46,667 bases of DNA, taken from Actinomadura geliboluensis. GTDB lineage: Bacteria > Actinomycetota > Actinomycetes > Streptosporangiales > Streptosporangiaceae. The stretch lies in the NCBI RefSeq assembly GCF_005889745.1, contig NZ_VCKZ01000014.1, positions 1 through 46,667 of the forward strand. The letters run 5' to 3'. The notes under the pieces were generated by a model, which was not told the DNA's origin, made no database searches, and saw nothing but the letters and a program-made list of their open reading frames with translations. Below, one piece after another: positions 37,339-46,667 of the stretch (position 1 is its first letter; each line of letters opens with the position of its first letter). The position numbers and the translations under genes were made by a program.

Positions 37339-39248
37339 CGGGGGTCCCCCTCCAGGTCCGCTTCCAGGTCCGCGGTCAGCTCCAGATGCCCCGGCACGCC
37401 GACGATCTCGGCGAGGTCGTGCCGGAAGGTCCGCGGCCACGGCCCGTCCACGGCCGGCGCGAAGCCGTACCGCGGGTACAGGTCGGCGACCTTGGCGTTC
37501 CGGGGGCTCTCCCGGTACCCGGCGAGGACCGCGCGGGCGCCGGTCGCGCGCGCGTGCCGCAGCACCGCCGCCAGGCACGCCTGTTCGAGGCCGCGGGCGA
37601 ACACCCGGCAGCTCAGCAGGAAGTTGTCGATGTGCAGCTCGTCGCCGTCCCGGCGCAGGAACAGCGCGCCGACCAGGCCGTTCTCGCCGAACCGGTCGCC
37701 GCTGCGCAGGGTGAGGACGAGCGCGTCCGGGTCGTCGGCGAACGCCCGCACCTCGGGCCGCTGCAGCCGCCGGGTCGTGAGGTTGAACTGGTTGGTGCGC
37801 AGGGTCAGCTGCGCGACGCGGGCGGCGTCCTCGTCCCGCATCCGTTCCAGCCGCGCCCGCACCCCGAGCTCGCGCAGGTAGTCCTCGATGGAGTCGAAGG
37901 TGTCGAGGAAGTCCTTGCGGTCGAGCTCCGCGCGGTAGCGGGCCGCGCGGGCGCGGTCCTCGGCGGTCAGCTCCAGGACGTCGAACCACCCGTCGTACAG
38001 CAGCCGCTCCATGTGGAGGGCGGGCTCGCCGTCGATGTCGACGACGGCGGTGCCGGGCAGCGAGTGCCGGACGAGCCCGCGCTCGTAGGGGCTGTCGTCC
38101 ACGAAGACGAAGGAGTCGGCGCCGACGTTGAGTGCGGCGGCCAGCTCGGTGAGCGCCTCGGGCTTGGGCCGCCAGCTCGCCGCGACGCGGACGAAGTCGT
38201 CCTCCCGCAGCGTCATCCCCGGATGGTCGCGGAGCATCGCGCGGACCGGTTCCGGGTCGTTCTTGCTGACCGCCGCGAGGAGCGGGCCCTGCGACCCGAG
38301 CTGCTTGACCACCCGCTGGAAGGCGGTGAACGCCTCGCCGCGGTAGCCCTCGGAGACCGCCAGGCCCTCCGGGCCGTCCTCGCCGAGGACGCCGCCCCAC
38401 AGGGTGTCGTCGAGGTCCAGGGCGAGGCACTTCTTCGTCCGGCCGGCCAGATGCCGGGCCAGGTGCCCGAGCTCGCGGGCGTACCTGCCGAGCAGCTCGG
38501 CCGACAGGTGCGCCTTGGCGTACAGGCTCAGCCGGACGTCGTCGGCGGGATGCCCCTCGGCCACGAGCGGGTCGAGGTCCACGACGGCGACGGACGGGTG
38601 CTCCTCGGCCAGCCGCAGCAGCCCGATGTTGAACTCGCGCCAGCGCACGCCGAGTCCGGCGCGGGAGGCGTGGTCGACCAGCTGGGCCCGGTACCGCTGC
38701 GGCAGCGGGACGGTGTTGAACACCAGCGTCCCCCGGCCGGTCTCCTGGTAGCGGGCGGCGAGGCGGCGCAGTTCGGCGAGCCGCCCGGCGGCGGCCTCGG
38801 CGACGTCCTCGACCCGCCACGGGACGTGCAGCCGCCCGAAGACGAGGTCGGCGTCGAGCACGCACACCACCAGGTCCGGGTCGGCGGCGTACAGCTCGCT
38901 CTCCGGGTCGCCGAGCGCGAACACGTGCCCGTCGTACTCGGTCACATGGGGCCGCATCAGCAGGCCGTGCCGCGCGAGCTGCCCGGTCAGCGCCGGGACG
39001 AGCGCGGCGAGCGTGCCGTGCCCGGTGACCGCGACGGTGACGGCCCGCACCCCCGGGTGGGCGCCCGCCACCGCGGCCGGGTCGAGCCGGGCCAGCAGCC
39101 GCCCCGCCGAGGCCAGCTCCTCGTCGGACAGGCCGTCCAGCAGCCGGACGGCCGCCGGGAAGCGGTCCGCGAGCTGACCGTCGCGGTGCAGGCGCAGCAG
39201 CTCCGCGTGCGCCGGCGGGGCGCCGTCCAGCCGGCCTTCTCCGGTCAT
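37335..39248 (-). CDS. FkbH-like glyceryl-ACP synthase (HAD superfamily; AbyA2/ChlD1-like)
   Basis: The 637-residue protein transfers a glyceryl unit from 1,3-bisphosphoglycerate to the ACP and removes phosphate. The N-terminal 270 residues form an SGNH-like domain. The HAD phosphatase motif D-L-D-D-T-L-W-G-G begins at 278, S-K-N-D follows near 330 and F-V-D-D-S near 375. The C-terminal part (about 480-620) looks like a GNAT fold with R-x-F-x-x-G-L-E. This three-part layout is that of the long FkbH proteins in tetronate clusters. Both ends overlap neighbours by four bases. Together with the KSIII it is the best single marker for a tetronate product. Confidence 0.93.
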   Translation of the reverse strand: MTGEGRLDGAPPAHAELLRLHRDGQLADRFPAAVRLLDGLSDEELASAGRLLARLDPAAVAGAHPGVRAVTVAVTGHGTLAALVPALTGQLARHGLLMRPHVTEYDGHVFALGDPESELYAADPDLVVCVLDADLVFGRLHVPWRVEDVAEAAAGRLAELRRLAARYQETGRGTLVFNTVPLPQRYRAQLVDHASRAGLGVRWREFNIGLLRLAEEHPSVAVVDLDPLVAEGHPADDVRLSLYAKAHLSAELLGRYARELGHLARHLAGRTKKCLALDLDDTLWGGVLGEDGPEGLAVSEGYRGEAFTAFQRVVKQLGSQGPLLAAVSKNDPEPVRAMLRDHPGMTLREDDFVRVAASWRPKPEALTELAAALNVGADSFVFVDDSPYERGLVRHSLPGTAVVDIDGEPALHMERLLYDGWFDVLELTAEDRARAARYRAELDRKDFLDTFDSIEDYLRELGVRARLERMRDEDAARVAQLTLRTNQFNLTTRRLQRPEVRAFADDPDALVLTLRSGDRFGENGLVGALFLRRDGDELHIDNFLLSCRVFARGLEQACLAAVLRHARATGARAVLAGYRESPRNAKVADLYPRYGFAPAVDGPWPRTFRHDLAEIVGVPGHLELTADLEADLEGDPR

Positions 39249-40282
39249 CCGGCCTTCTCCAGGGCGAAGCCCGCCTTGATCCACTTGCTCGACTCCACCG
39301 CGACGCCGACGACGCGGTCGCCCTCCGCGAGCTGCGGCAGGACCCGTTCGAGCTGGAAGAACGGCAGCGCGTTGCCGGTGTTGCCGGTCTCGGCGACGCA
39401 GTTCACCTGGCCCGCGCCGGGCAGGTCCAGCGCCGCCGCGATCCGCTCGGTCATCCGGCCGGAGAGCTGCGGCGGCAGCAGCCGGTCCACGTCGGTCTCC
39501 GCCCAGCCGAGCTCCTCCAGGATCTCTTCGAGGATCTCCACGGCCATCTTCGGCACGGACTCCTCGATCGCCTTGTAGTCCTCGCTGAGCGGCTGCCGGC
39601 CGGAGTCCCGGTCGCCGCGCCCGAACCACTCCACGATCTGTCCGGGCTCCCGGTTGAGGCCGGTCAGCCGGACCATCGTGTGGCGCAGCACGGCCGAGCC
39701 GGGGCCGGGTTCGGTGGACAGCACCGCCGCGCCCGCCCCGTCGCCGAACAGCACGCCGTTGACCTGCTCGGCGTGCGGCAGCGCGGCCGCGTCCACGGTG
39801 AGGTCCATGTGCTTGGCGCAGGTGTCGGCGCCCAGCACCAGCGCGGTGCGGTACGCGCCGGTGCCGAGCAGCCGCCGGGCCAGCTCCAGCGCCTGGACGG
39901 CACCGCTGCACCCGGACTGCAGCTGGTAGGTGGGGATCTGGTCGATGCCGAGCCGGTCGGCGACGACGTTGACGGTGCCCGGCATCAGCCGGTCCGGCGA
40001 CGACGTGCCGAGCACCATCAGGTCGATCTGCGACGGCCGCGTCCGCGCCGCCGACAGCGCCCGCAGCGCCGCCGTCTCGCCGAGGTCGGCGAGGGTGTGC
40101 CGGATCTCGCCGGTGTCGAGGTCGAGGGCGAAGTGACGGGTGCGGATGCCGATGAAGGAGTCGATCCACTGCTCCCAGACCGGCGGCATGCCGAACCGGC
40201 GGGTGAGGGCGGCGTTGTCGACCGGCGGGCCGGGGAGCGCCGTGCCTACCCCGAGCAGGTGGACGTCGGGACCGTTCGTCAT
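39245..40282 (-). CDS. KSIII-like tetronate-forming enzyme (AbyA1/ChlM-like)
   Basis: The 345-residue KAS-III homologue has nucleophile Cys125 in Q-S-G-C-S-G and the Asn motif G-N-T-G-N-A. The FabH His position (H-Q-A-N) reads P-P-Q-L-S, so the usual catalytic His is replaced by Pro. In abyssomicin, chlorothricin and tetronomycin clusters this enzyme joins glyceryl-ACP to the PKS-bound beta-ketoacyl chain by C-C and C-O bond formation, which makes the tetronate ring and releases the chain. The absence of a thioesterase domain on the PKS module in the window agrees with such off-loading. The gene is 22 bases downstream of the flavoprotein gene. Confidence 0.9.
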   Translation of the reverse strand: MTNGPDVHLLGVGTALPGPPVDNAALTRRFGMPPVWEQWIDSFIGIRTRHFALDLDTGEIRHTLADLGETAALRALSAARTRPSQIDLMVLGTSSPDRLMPGTVNVVADRLGIDQIPTYQLQSGCSGAVQALELARRLLGTGAYRTALVLGADTCAKHMDLTVDAAALPHAEQVNGVLFGDGAGAAVLSTEPGPGSAVLRHTMVRLTGLNREPGQIVEWFGRGDRDSGRQPLSEDYKAIEESVPKMAVEILEEILEELGWAETDVDRLLPPQLSGRMTERIAAALDLPGAGQVNCVAETGNTGNALPFFQLERVLPQLAEGDRVVGVAVESSKWIKAGFALEKAG

Positions 40283-40304
40283 GCCCCCATCGTCGGACGC
40301 GGGG

Positions 40305-41792
40305 CTAAAGACGCCCTTGCGCGCCGGCGGGGACCGGGTCGCCGAACCAGGCGGCGAGGGCGTCGCGGAGCCCGGCCGCGCCGCCGTCCCCGGCCGCCCA
40401 CGCGACCCTCCCGTCCGGGCGCAGCAGCAGCGCCGTCGCGTCGATCTCGGCGGACGGCGCGGCGCGGACGACGTCGACCCGGCCGGCCCAGCCCGCGGCC
40501 TCCTCGGCGAGCGCGCCGCCGTCGCCGAGGACCAGCAGCACCCCGCGCGCGGCGTGCAGCGTCCCGGCGAGGCCGATCCCGCCGGACGCGGTGGTGAGCG
40601 GCACGTCGGGCAGCCGGTCGCCGACGAGCGGGTGGTCCGGCCCGAACGCGTAGCGGACGTCGCGGGCCGCCGCCATGTCCACCAGGAACTCGTTGACCTG
40701 GGGCAGCTCGACGAGTTCGGCGAACAGCTCGCGCAGCGGCGCGATCCGGTCCATCGGGTGCATGAGCGCCGACTGCGCCAGCGTCGTGCGGCGCGCGCGG
40801 GCCGCCACCGGGTGCCGCTCGGCCTCGTAGGTGTCCAGGAGCCCGGCCGGGGCGTCGCCGCGCAGCGCGGCGGCCAGCTTCCAGGCCAGGTTGACGGCGT
40901 CCTCGACGCCGGTGCTGAGCGCCTGCCCGCCGAGCGGGAAGATCACGTGCGCGGCGTCCCCGGCGAGCAGCACCCGCCCGTCCCGGTAGCGCTCGGCCTG
41001 GCGGGTGCGGTGCCCCCAGCGGGCGAGCCAGTGCGGTTCGGGGAGGTCGAGGTCCCGGCCGGTGAGCCGCCGGGCGGCGTCCCGCAGCTCGGCGACGCCG
41101 GCCGGGGCGGCCGCGTCCGCCGGCTCGACGCCGAACTCGCCGGTGGAGACGCGCAGCACGCCGGGGGCGGACGGCGCGACGGTGAACATGCCGCGGTCGA
41201 GCTGGTGCGCGCCGAACCAGGCGGACAGCGCGTCGGTGGCCGGCAGGTCCCCGGTGATGCCGTGGAACGGCAGGTCCTCGCCGGGGAAGCCGATCCCGGC
41301 GAGTGACCGGACGGTGCTGTCGGCGCCGTCGCAGCCGATCAGGTAGGCGGCGCGGACCGGCTCGTCCTCGGCGCCGCCGGACGTCCGCACCCGCACGGTC
41401 ACCCCGGTGCCGTCCTGGCTCAGGCCGACGACCTCCGTCCCGCGCCGGACCTCGATGCCGAGTTCGGCCGCGCGCTCCTCCAGCCTGCGTTCGAGCCGCG
41501 CCTGCGGGACGATGAAGTTGTTCTCGCGGCGCCCGGTCAGCCGGGCGGGGTCCAGCGGGATGTGCGCGAAGTGCGCGGCGGGCCACGACAGGCCGTGGGG
41601 GCGCAGCCCGTCCATGAGGCCGCGCTGGTGGAGCAGTTCCACGACGGTCGCGTTGATGGCCATGCCCAGCGCGTCCCGCCGCGGTTCGGGGGACCGCTCC
41701 AGCACGACCACCTCCACCCCGGCGACGCTGAGCTCGCAGGCCAGCATCAGGCCGACGGGCCCGGCTCCGGCGACGGCGACTGCAGGACTCAT
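40305..41792 (-). CDS. FAD-dependent monooxygenase-fold protein, candidate [4+2] cyclase or hydroxylase (PyrE3/ChlE3-like)
   Basis: The 495-residue class A flavoprotein of the PHBH fold has G-A-G-P-V-G at 9-14, G-C-D-G-A-D-S-T for the second FAD motif and L-A-G-D-A-A-H for the third. A thioredoxin-like C-terminal domain follows (about 390-490). In spirotetronate clusters flavoproteins of this fold (PyrE3 in pyrroindomycin and its homologues) form the trans-decalin by an intramolecular Diels-Alder reaction without redox chemistry. The location, between the PKS and the tetronate-forming KSIII, fits that role, but an ordinary aromatic or polyketide hydroxylase has the same motifs. GGAAGGA precedes the ATG. 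Confidence 0.8.
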   Translation of the reverse strand: MSPAVAVAGAGPVGLMLACELSVAGVEVVVLERSPEPRRDALGMAINATVVELLHQRGLMDGLRPHGLSWPAAHFAHIPLDPARLTGRRENNFIVPQARLERRLEERAAELGIEVRRGTEVVGLSQDGTGVTVRVRTSGGAEDEPVRAAYLIGCDGADSTVRSLAGIGFPGEDLPFHGITGDLPATDALSAWFGAHQLDRGMFTVAPSAPGVLRVSTGEFGVEPADAAAPAGVAELRDAARRLTGRDLDLPEPHWLARWGHRTRQAERYRDGRVLLAGDAAHVIFPLGGQALSTGVEDAVNLAWKLAAALRGDAPAGLLDTYEAERHPVAARARRTTLAQSALMHPMDRIAPLRELFAELVELPQVNEFLVDMAAARDVRYAFGPDHPLVGDRLPDVPLTTASGGIGLAGTLHAARGVLLVLGDGGALAEEAAGWAGRVDVVRAAPSAEIDATALLLRPDGRVAWAAGDGGAAGLRDALAAWFGDPVPAGAQGRL

Positions 41793-41811
41793 GGCGGTGT
41801 TCCTTCCGTTG

Positions 41812-44800
41812 TCAGTGCTCTTCGGCGGCGACCGGGCCGGCGGCGCCGAGCTGCGCGCTCAGCCGCCGCGCGAGGGCCGCCGGGGTCGGGTCGTCGTACA
41901 CCTGGACCGGCGGGAGGCTCAGCCCGGCCGCGCTCAGCCGGTTGCTCAGCTCCAGCGCGGTGAACGAGGAGAAGCCGAGGTCCAGCAGGTTGCCGTCGGC
42001 CTCGATCTCGGCGGCGGACGGCAGGCCGAGCACGGCGGCGGCGTGCCCGCGCAGCAGCTCGGTGAGGATCTCCCGGCGCTCGGCGTCCGGCGCCGCGGCC
42101 AGCCGTCCGGCCAGTTCGGCGTCGGGCGTCACGGCGGTGGCGTCGGCGACGCGCCGCGCCTCCGGGACGTCGCGGACCAGCGGCGCGGGCCGCTCGGCGG
42201 TGAGCGCGGGGAGCAGGAGCGGCCAGTCGAGGTCGGCGACCAGCACGGTGGCGTCGGCGGACGCGGCGTCCTCCAGCACGGTCATCGCCTGGTCGGGGAC
42301 GACGGGGTTCAGCCCGCGGGCGCGCAGGACGTCGGCGGCGGGATGGCCGTCCCAGGGCCCCCACGCGACGGCGAGGGCGGGTGCGGACCGGGCCCGGCGG
42401 CGCCGTGCCAGCGCCTCCGCGAACGCCTGGCCGGGGGCGGTGCCGCCGAGGCCGGGGCCGCCGAGGACGGCGTCGGCGGAGCAGAGGACCACGAACGCGT
42501 CCACGTCGCCGGCCAGTTCGTCGAGGTTGGCCGCCGCCCGCACCGCCGGGTCGTCCATGCCCCGGCCGGCGGCCTCCGCCGCGACGTGCACGACGGCGGT
42601 CACCGGATGCTCGGCGAGCAGCGCGGCGAGCGCGTCGCGGTCCGCGGGGTCGCAGTCCACGGCCGTGCCGGGGCCGTCCGGGTCGGCGCCGCCCGTCACC
42701 AGGACGCGTTCGGCGCCGTGTGCGGCCAGCCAGCGCGCCGCCGCCGCGCCGAGCGCGGTGCCGCCCCCGGTCACGAGCACGGTGCCGCTGGGACGCCAGC
42801 CGCCTTCGCCGTGCCCGAGCCGGGTGCGCAGCAGCCTGCGGCCGAACACGCGGTCGTCCCGCACTGCGACCTGGTCTTCGCCGGACGCGCCTGCCAGCAC
42901 CGCGGCCAGCCGCCGCCGTGCGGCGGGGCCGGGCTCGGCGGGTAGGTCGACCAGACCGCCCCAGTGGCGCGGCCATTCCGCGGCCAGGACGGGGCCCAGG
43001 CCCCACAGCGCTGCCTGGTCGGGCGCGGTGAGCGGGTCGTCGTCGCCGACGGAGACCGCGCCGCGCGTCAGCACCCAGAGCGGCCCGCCCAGCCCGGCCG
43101 GTTCCAGCGCCGCCGCGAGCCGCGCCGCGAGGTCCAGGTCGGGCGGGCAGAGGATCCCGGGCCCGGAGGCCCCGGTGGTCCCGGCCGCGCGGCGCAGCCG
43201 TCCGGCCAGTTCGTCCGCGTCGGCTCCGGCGGGCAGCGGCACGGCGGTCACCTCGGCGCCGTGCTCGGCCAGTGCTTCGGCCGCCGCCGCGACGAGCGGG
43301 TCGGCCGCGCTGTCGCCCGCGTTCTCGGGGACGACGGCGAGCCACGCGGCCGTCCGGGCCGGGGCCGGGACGTCGGGCAGCGGGGTCCAGCCGATCCGGT
43401 AGCCCCAGTCGCGCCGCCTGCGGAACGCCGACAGCGCGGGGAGCAGCGACTCCAGGGCGCCCCGCTGCCCGCCGGACAGCTGGAGCCGGTCCGCGAGCCC
43501 GCCCAGGTCGCCCTTCTCGACCGCGTCCCAGAAGCCGTGCTCGTCACCGGGCCGCGCCGGGGCGGCCGGGTCGAGCCGGTACCGCCGCCGCTGGAAGGCG
43601 TAGGTCGGCAGCGCGATGCGGCGGGGCGGCTCACCGGGGAACCACGTCGACCAGTCCACCGGATGCCCGGACACGTGCAGGTGGGCGAGGGCGGTGAGCG
43701 CGGTCCGCGGCTCGGGCCTGCGCGCCCGCAGCACCGGTGCGAGCGCCGCGGGCGGCGCGTCCAGGCACTCCTGGACCATCGCGGTGAGCACGGCGTCCGG
43801 CCCGACCTCCAGGTAGCGCGTGACGCGCCGGTCGTGGAGCGTGCGGACGCCGTCGGCGAAGCGCACCGTCCGCCGGATGTGGTCGGCCCAGTAGGCGGGG
43901 GAGCACAGCTGCTCGTCGGTGGCGATGTCGCCGGTCACGTTGGACACGACCGGGATCGCGGGCGGGCTCATCGGGATCTCCCCGGCGGCCTTCCGGAACT
44001 CCGCGAGGATCCCGTCCATGTGCGGGGAGTGGAAGGCGTGGCCGACGCGGAGCCTGCGGGTGCGGCGGCCTTCGGCCTTCCACCGCGCGGCCAGCTCCAG
44101 CACCGCGCCCTCGTCCCCGGAGACGACGGTCGCGGCGGGGCCGTTCACCGCGGCGATCGCGATCTCGTCCTCCCGCCCGGCGATGGCCGCCGTGACGGCG
44201 TCGGCGGGCGCGCGCACCGCCACCATGGCGCCGGCGGCCCGCGCCGAGCCCATGAGGCGGCCGCGCAGCGCGACCAGGCGGCAGGCGTCGGCGAGCGTGA
44301 ACACCCCGGCGGCGTGCGCGGCGGCCAGCTCGCCGATCGAATGCCCGGCCAGGTAGTCGGGGCGGACGCCCCACGACTCCAGCAGCCGGAACACGGCGGT
44401 CTCCACCGCGAACAGCGCGGCCTGGGTGTACTCGGTGTGGTGCAGCGCGTCGTCGTCTGAGCCGCCGTCGGAGTCGCCGAAGACCACGTCCTTGAGTGGC
44501 CGGTCGAGGTGCGCGTCGAAGTGCTCGCAGGCCGCGTCGAAGGCACGGGCGAAGGCCGGGGCGGTCTCGTACAGCTCACGGCCCATGCCGGGACGCTGGC
44601 TGCCCTGCCCGGTGAACAGGAACGCCAGCTTGCCGCCCGGCACGGCCCGTCCCTGGACGAGTAGCGGATGCGGTTCACCGCGTCCGAGGGCGCCGAGCCC
44701 GTCGCGGAAGTCGTCGGCGCGGTCCGCGATGAGGACCGCGCGGTGCTCGAACGGCGTGCGCGTCGCCGCGAGGGCGTGCCCGACGTCCCGGACGGGCGCG

Positions 44801-46329
44801 TCCGGGAGTTGCGCCGCGAGCCGGGACGCCTGGTCGCGCAGAGCCTGCCCGGTCTTGGCCGAGACGAGCCAGGGGAGCACGCCCGGCATCGGGGCGTCGC
44901 TGACGTCGGCGTCCGCTGCTTCGGCTTCTCGCTCCTCGTCCTCGGGAGGGGCTTCGAGGATGATGTGGGCGTTGGTGCCGCTGATCCCGAAGGACGACAC
45001 CCCGGCCCGGCGGGGCCGTCCGGTGTCGGGCCAGGGGGCGGCCTCGGTGAGGAGGGAGACCGCGCCCGCCGTCCAGTCGACGTGCGGGGACGGTTCGTCC
45101 ACGTGGAGCGTCTTGGGCAGGACGCCTTCCCGCATGGCCATGACCATCTTGATGATCCCGGCGATGCCTGCGGCGGCCTGCGTGTGCCCGATGTTGGACT
45201 TGATGGACCCGAGCCGCAGGGGTTGGTCGTCCGGCCGGTCCTGCCCGTAGGCGGCGAGGAGGGCCTGGGCTTCGATCGGGTCGCCGAGCGTGGTGCCGGT
45301 GCCGTGGGCTTCGACGGCGTCCACGTCGGCGGGCCCCAGCCCGGCGTCGGCGAGCGCCGCCCGGATCAGCCGCTCCTGGGACGGCCCGTTCGGTGCGGTC
45401 AGCCCGTTGCTGGCGCCGTCCTGGTTGACGGCGCTGCCGCGGATCACCGCGAGGATCGGATGGCCGCCCGCCCGGGCGTCCGAGAGCCGCTGCAGCACGA
45501 CGATCCCCGCGCCTTCGGACCAGCCCGCGCCGTCGGCGGCGGCGGAGAAGGACTTGCAGCGGCCGTCCGGCGAGAGCCCGCGCTGCCGGCTGAACTCGAT
45601 GAAGACCGTGGGGGTGGCCATGACGGTGACGCCGCCCGCGAGCGCGAGGTCGCATTCGCCGTTCTGGAGCGCCTGCGCGGCGAGATGCAGGGCGACCAGC
45701 GAGGACGAGCAGGCCGTGTCGACCGTGACCGCCGGGCCCTCGAACCCGAACGTGTAGGCCACCCGGCCGGACGCGACGCTGCCCGCGCTGCCGTTGCCGA
45801 GCAGGCCCTCGAACCCGTCGGGGACGTGGTGCAGGAGCCGCGCCGCGTAGTCCCCGTACATGACGCCCGCGAAGACGCCCGTCCGGGAGCCGCGCAGCGA
45901 CGCCGGGTCGATCCCGGCCCGCTCGACGGCCTCCCACGCGGTCTCCAGCAGCAACCGCTGCTGCGGGTCGATCGCGAGGGCCTCGCGCGGGCTGATGCCG
46001 AAGAACGCGGGGTCGAAGTGGTCGGCGTCGTACAGGAACCCGCCCTCGCGCGCGTACGTCGTGCCGGCATGGTCGGGGTCCGGGTCGTACAGCGCCGGCA
46101 GGTCCCAGCCCCGGTCGGCGGGCAGGCCCGAGACCGCGTCGGTCTCCTCGGCGACCAGCCGCCACAGCTGCTCGGGCGACCGGACGCCGCCGGGGTAGCG
46201 GCAGCTCATCGCCACGATCGCGACCGGCTCGCGGCGGCCCGCCTCGGCGTCCCGCAGCCGCTCGCGGGTCCGGTGCAGGTCGGCGGTCACCCAGCGCAGG
46301 TAGTCGAGGAGTCGCTCTTGGCTCGGCAT
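41812..46329 (-). CDS. Modular type I polyketide synthase, single module (docking-KS-AT-inactive KR-ACP)
   Basis: The 1505-residue extension module starts with an N-terminal coiled-coil docking segment (1-33). KS (about 34-460) has Cys207, His342 and His382. AT (about 567-880) has Ser664 in G-H-S-I-G and H-A-F-H (764-767), predicting malonyl-CoA. The KR region (about 980-1390) is eroded: the nucleotide loop is T-G-G-G-T-A-L-G, Ser1284 remains, but the catalytic Tyr position is Thr1297 and the Asn position Gln1301, so the beta-keto group should stay. ACP Ser1455 lies in L-G-F-S-S-F, where the preceding Asp is replaced by Ser. There is no thioesterase, consistent with release by the KSIII. It is probably the last or a late module, since it precedes the tetronate genes. 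Confidence 0.93.
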   Translation of the reverse strand: MPSQERLLDYLRWVTADLHRTRERLRDAEAGRREPVAIVAMSCRYPGGVRSPEQLWRLVAEETDAVSGLPADRGWDLPALYDPDPDHAGTTYAREGGFLYDADHFDPAFFGISPREALAIDPQQRLLLETAWEAVERAGIDPASLRGSRTGVFAGVMYGDYAARLLHHVPDGFEGLLGNGSAGSVASGRVAYTFGFEGPAVTVDTACSSSLVALHLAAQALQNGECDLALAGGVTVMATPTVFIEFSRQRGLSPDGRCKSFSAAADGAGWSEGAGIVVLQRLSDARAGGHPILAVIRGSAVNQDGASNGLTAPNGPSQERLIRAALADAGLGPADVDAVEAHGTGTTLGDPIEAQALLAAYGQDRPDDQPLRLGSIKSNIGHTQAAAGIAGIIKMVMAMREGVLPKTLHVDEPSPHVDWTAGAVSLLTEAAPWPDTGRPRRAGVSSFGISGTNAHIILEAPPEDEEREAEAADADVSDAPMPGVLPWLVSAKTGQALRDQASRLAAQLPDAPVRDVGHALAATRTPFEHRAVLIADRADDFRDGLGALGRGEPHPLLVQGRAVPGGKLAFLFTGQGSQRPGMGRELYETAPAFARAFDAACEHFDAHLDRPLKDVVFGDSDGGSDDDALHHTEYTQAALFAVETAVFRLLESWGVRPDYLAGHSIGELAAAHAAGVFTLADACRLVALRGRLMGSARAAGAMVAVRAPADAVTAAIAGREDEIAIAAVNGPAATVVSGDEGAVLELAARWKAEGRRTRRLRVGHAFHSPHMDGILAEFRKAAGEIPMSPPAIPVVSNVTGDIATDEQLCSPAYWADHIRRTVRFADGVRTLHDRRVTRYLEVGPDAVLTAMVQECLDAPPAALAPVLRARRPEPRTALTALAHLHVSGHPVDWSTWFPGEPPRRIALPTYAFQRRRYRLDPAAPARPGDEHGFWDAVEKGDLGGLADRLQLSGGQRGALESLLPALSAFRRRRDWGYRIGWTPLPDVPAPARTAAWLAVVPENAGDSAADPLVAAAAEALAEHGAEVTAVPLPAGADADELAGRLRRAAGTTGASGPGILCPPDLDLAARLAAALEPAGLGGPLWVLTRGAVSVGDDDPLTAPDQAALWGLGPVLAAEWPRHWGGLVDLPAEPGPAARRRLAAVLAGASGEDQVAVRDDRVFGRRLLRTRLGHGEGGWRPSGTVLVTGGGTALGAAAARWLAAHGAERVLVTGGADPDGPGTAVDCDPADRDALAALLAEHPVTAVVHVAAEAAGRGMDDPAVRAAANLDELAGDVDAFVVLCSADAVLGGPGLGGTAPGQAFAEALARRRRARSAPALAVAWGPWDGHPAADVLRARGLNPVVPDQAMTVLEDAASADATVLVADLDWPLLLPALTAERPAPLVRDVPEARRVADATAVTPDAELAGRLAAAPDAERREILTELLRGHAAAVLGLPSAAEIEADGNLLDLGFSSFTALELSNRLSAAGLSLPPVQVYDDPTPAALARRLSAQLGAAGPVAAEEH

Positions 46330-46372
46330 CCGGCATCAGCCCCAGAACTGGTGGTGTGGTCGGCCCGGCCGG

Positions 46373-46667
46373 TCAGGACCGGCCGAGTTCCCGGTCGATG
46401 AATTCCAAGATCTCGTCGGCGGAGGCCGCCTGGATGCGGTCCGCGACCGCGGCGGGCTCGGCCCGTTCCGTGCCGCCCCACTTGGCCGCGAGGGCGTGGA
46501 GCCGGGCCGGCACCGCGGGGTCGGCGCCGCCCGCGCGGTCGGCCGGCGCGGCGGCGAGCGCCCGTTCCAGCTCGTCCAGCGCCGCCAGCACCGGGTCCTG
46601 CGGGACGGCGGGCTCGGCGGGCGCGAGCCGTTCCCGCAGGTGGGTGGCGAGTGCGGTGGCGGTGGGG
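46373..46667 (-). CDS. C-terminal end of another modular type I PKS (ACP tail and docking domain; cut by window edge)
   Basis: The 97 visible residues begin with the last helix of an ACP (P-T-A-T-A-L-A-T-H-L-R-E-R-L) and continue into a C-terminal docking domain. That domain has a helix with L-D-E-L-E-R-A-L, a linker, A-R-L-H-A-L-A-A-K-W, and the terminal helix S-A-D-E-I-L-E-F-I-D-R-E-L-G. The gene comes in from the right and ends 43 bases before the next PKS gene, whose protein starts with a matching N-terminal docking coil. The chain is therefore likely handed from this protein to the module at 41.8-46.3 kb. An internal GTG at 46591 is not a real start. Confidence 0.9.
   Translation of the reverse strand, partial: PTATALATHLRERLAPAEPAVPQDPVLAALDELERALAAAPADRAGGADPAVPARLHALAAKWGGTERAEPAAVADRIQAASADEILEFIDRELGRS

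Noticed and set aside
40301..40310. CTTTAG/CTAAAG motif as an operator similar to those near 10.6 and 28.1 kb
   Set aside because: It is formed by the TAG stop codon of the flavoprotein gene, inside an operon with a 22-base gap to the next gene.
46373..46591. Independent 72-residue protein starting at 46591
   Set aside because: The frame stays open to the window edge and encodes the ACP tail and docking domain of a larger PKS.

Overview
The window is very GC-rich DNA with dense, translationally coupled operons, GTG/TTG starts, a SARP regulator, a type I polyketide synthase and many deoxysugar genes. This points to a filamentous actinomycete (Streptomyces, Actinomadura or Micromonospora type; I cannot fix the genus). 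All of it reads as one large biosynthetic gene cluster that runs off both ends. The strongest product-class signal is a minus-strand operon (about 35.3-41.8 kb) with the tetronate cassette of spirotetronate antibiotics: a ring-forming KSIII, an FkbH-like glyceryl-ACP synthase, a discrete ACP, an E2-like acyltransferase and an alpha/beta-hydrolase (the AbyA1-A5 / ChlM-ChlD set). Just upstream lie a flavoprotein of the kind proposed as a [4+2] cyclase (PyrE3/ChlE3 type) and modular PKS genes.

Layout. 1-1.8 kb (minus): a partial NDP-hexose 3-ketoreductase and an NDP-hexose 2,3-dehydratase (2-deoxygenation of sugars). 2.0-10.6 kb (mostly plus): three ABC export systems (DrrAB-like, MacB/FtsX-like, a second ABC-2 pair) and an orphan sensor kinase. 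10.7-20.1 kb (plus): an aryl-acid cassette (KSIII-like acyltransferase, 6-methylsalicylate-type iterative PKS, second KSIII-like acyltransferase, ACP, resembling ChlB3/B1/B6/B2 of chlorothricin), followed by a 3,4-ketoisomerase and a sugar aminotransferase. 20.2-28.0 kb (minus): dTDP-glucose 4,6-dehydratase, glucose-1-phosphate thymidylyltransferase, four tandem glycosyltransferases and a divergent sugar reductase. 28.2-31.35 kb (plus): sugar C-methyltransferase, SDR and a secreted SGNH hydrolase. 31.4-35.2 kb: two very small cluster-type proteins, then a type II thioesterase - SARP - P450 - ferredoxin operon. 35.3-46.7 kb (minus): the tetronate cassette, flavoprotein and PKS modules.

How the parts fit (inference from families): the modular PKS, entering from the right, makes the linear chain. 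The FkbH/ACP pair supplies glyceryl-ACP, the KSIII joins it to the chain as a tetronate, and the acyltransferase/hydrolase pair acetylates and eliminates to give the exocyclic alkene used in spirocycle formation. The flavoprotein may form the decalin. RmlA/RmlB feed a 3-amino-sugar branch and a 2-deoxy, C-methyl branch. Four glycosyltransferases attach sugars, and the aryl acid is moved by two KSIII-like acyltransferases, probably onto a sugar. The P450/ferredoxin oxidises the scaffold and the ABC systems export or give self-resistance.

Regulatory structure is visible. A conserved TAGGGG/TACGGG + TTTGCCG arrangement stands upstream of both the small-protein gene at 31.8 kb and the thioesterase-SARP operon. 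Strong bidirectional hairpins separate convergent operons near 20.1 and 35.25 kb. No stretch longer than 300 bases lacks a gene. I saw no tRNA, rRNA, insertion sequence or CRISPR array.
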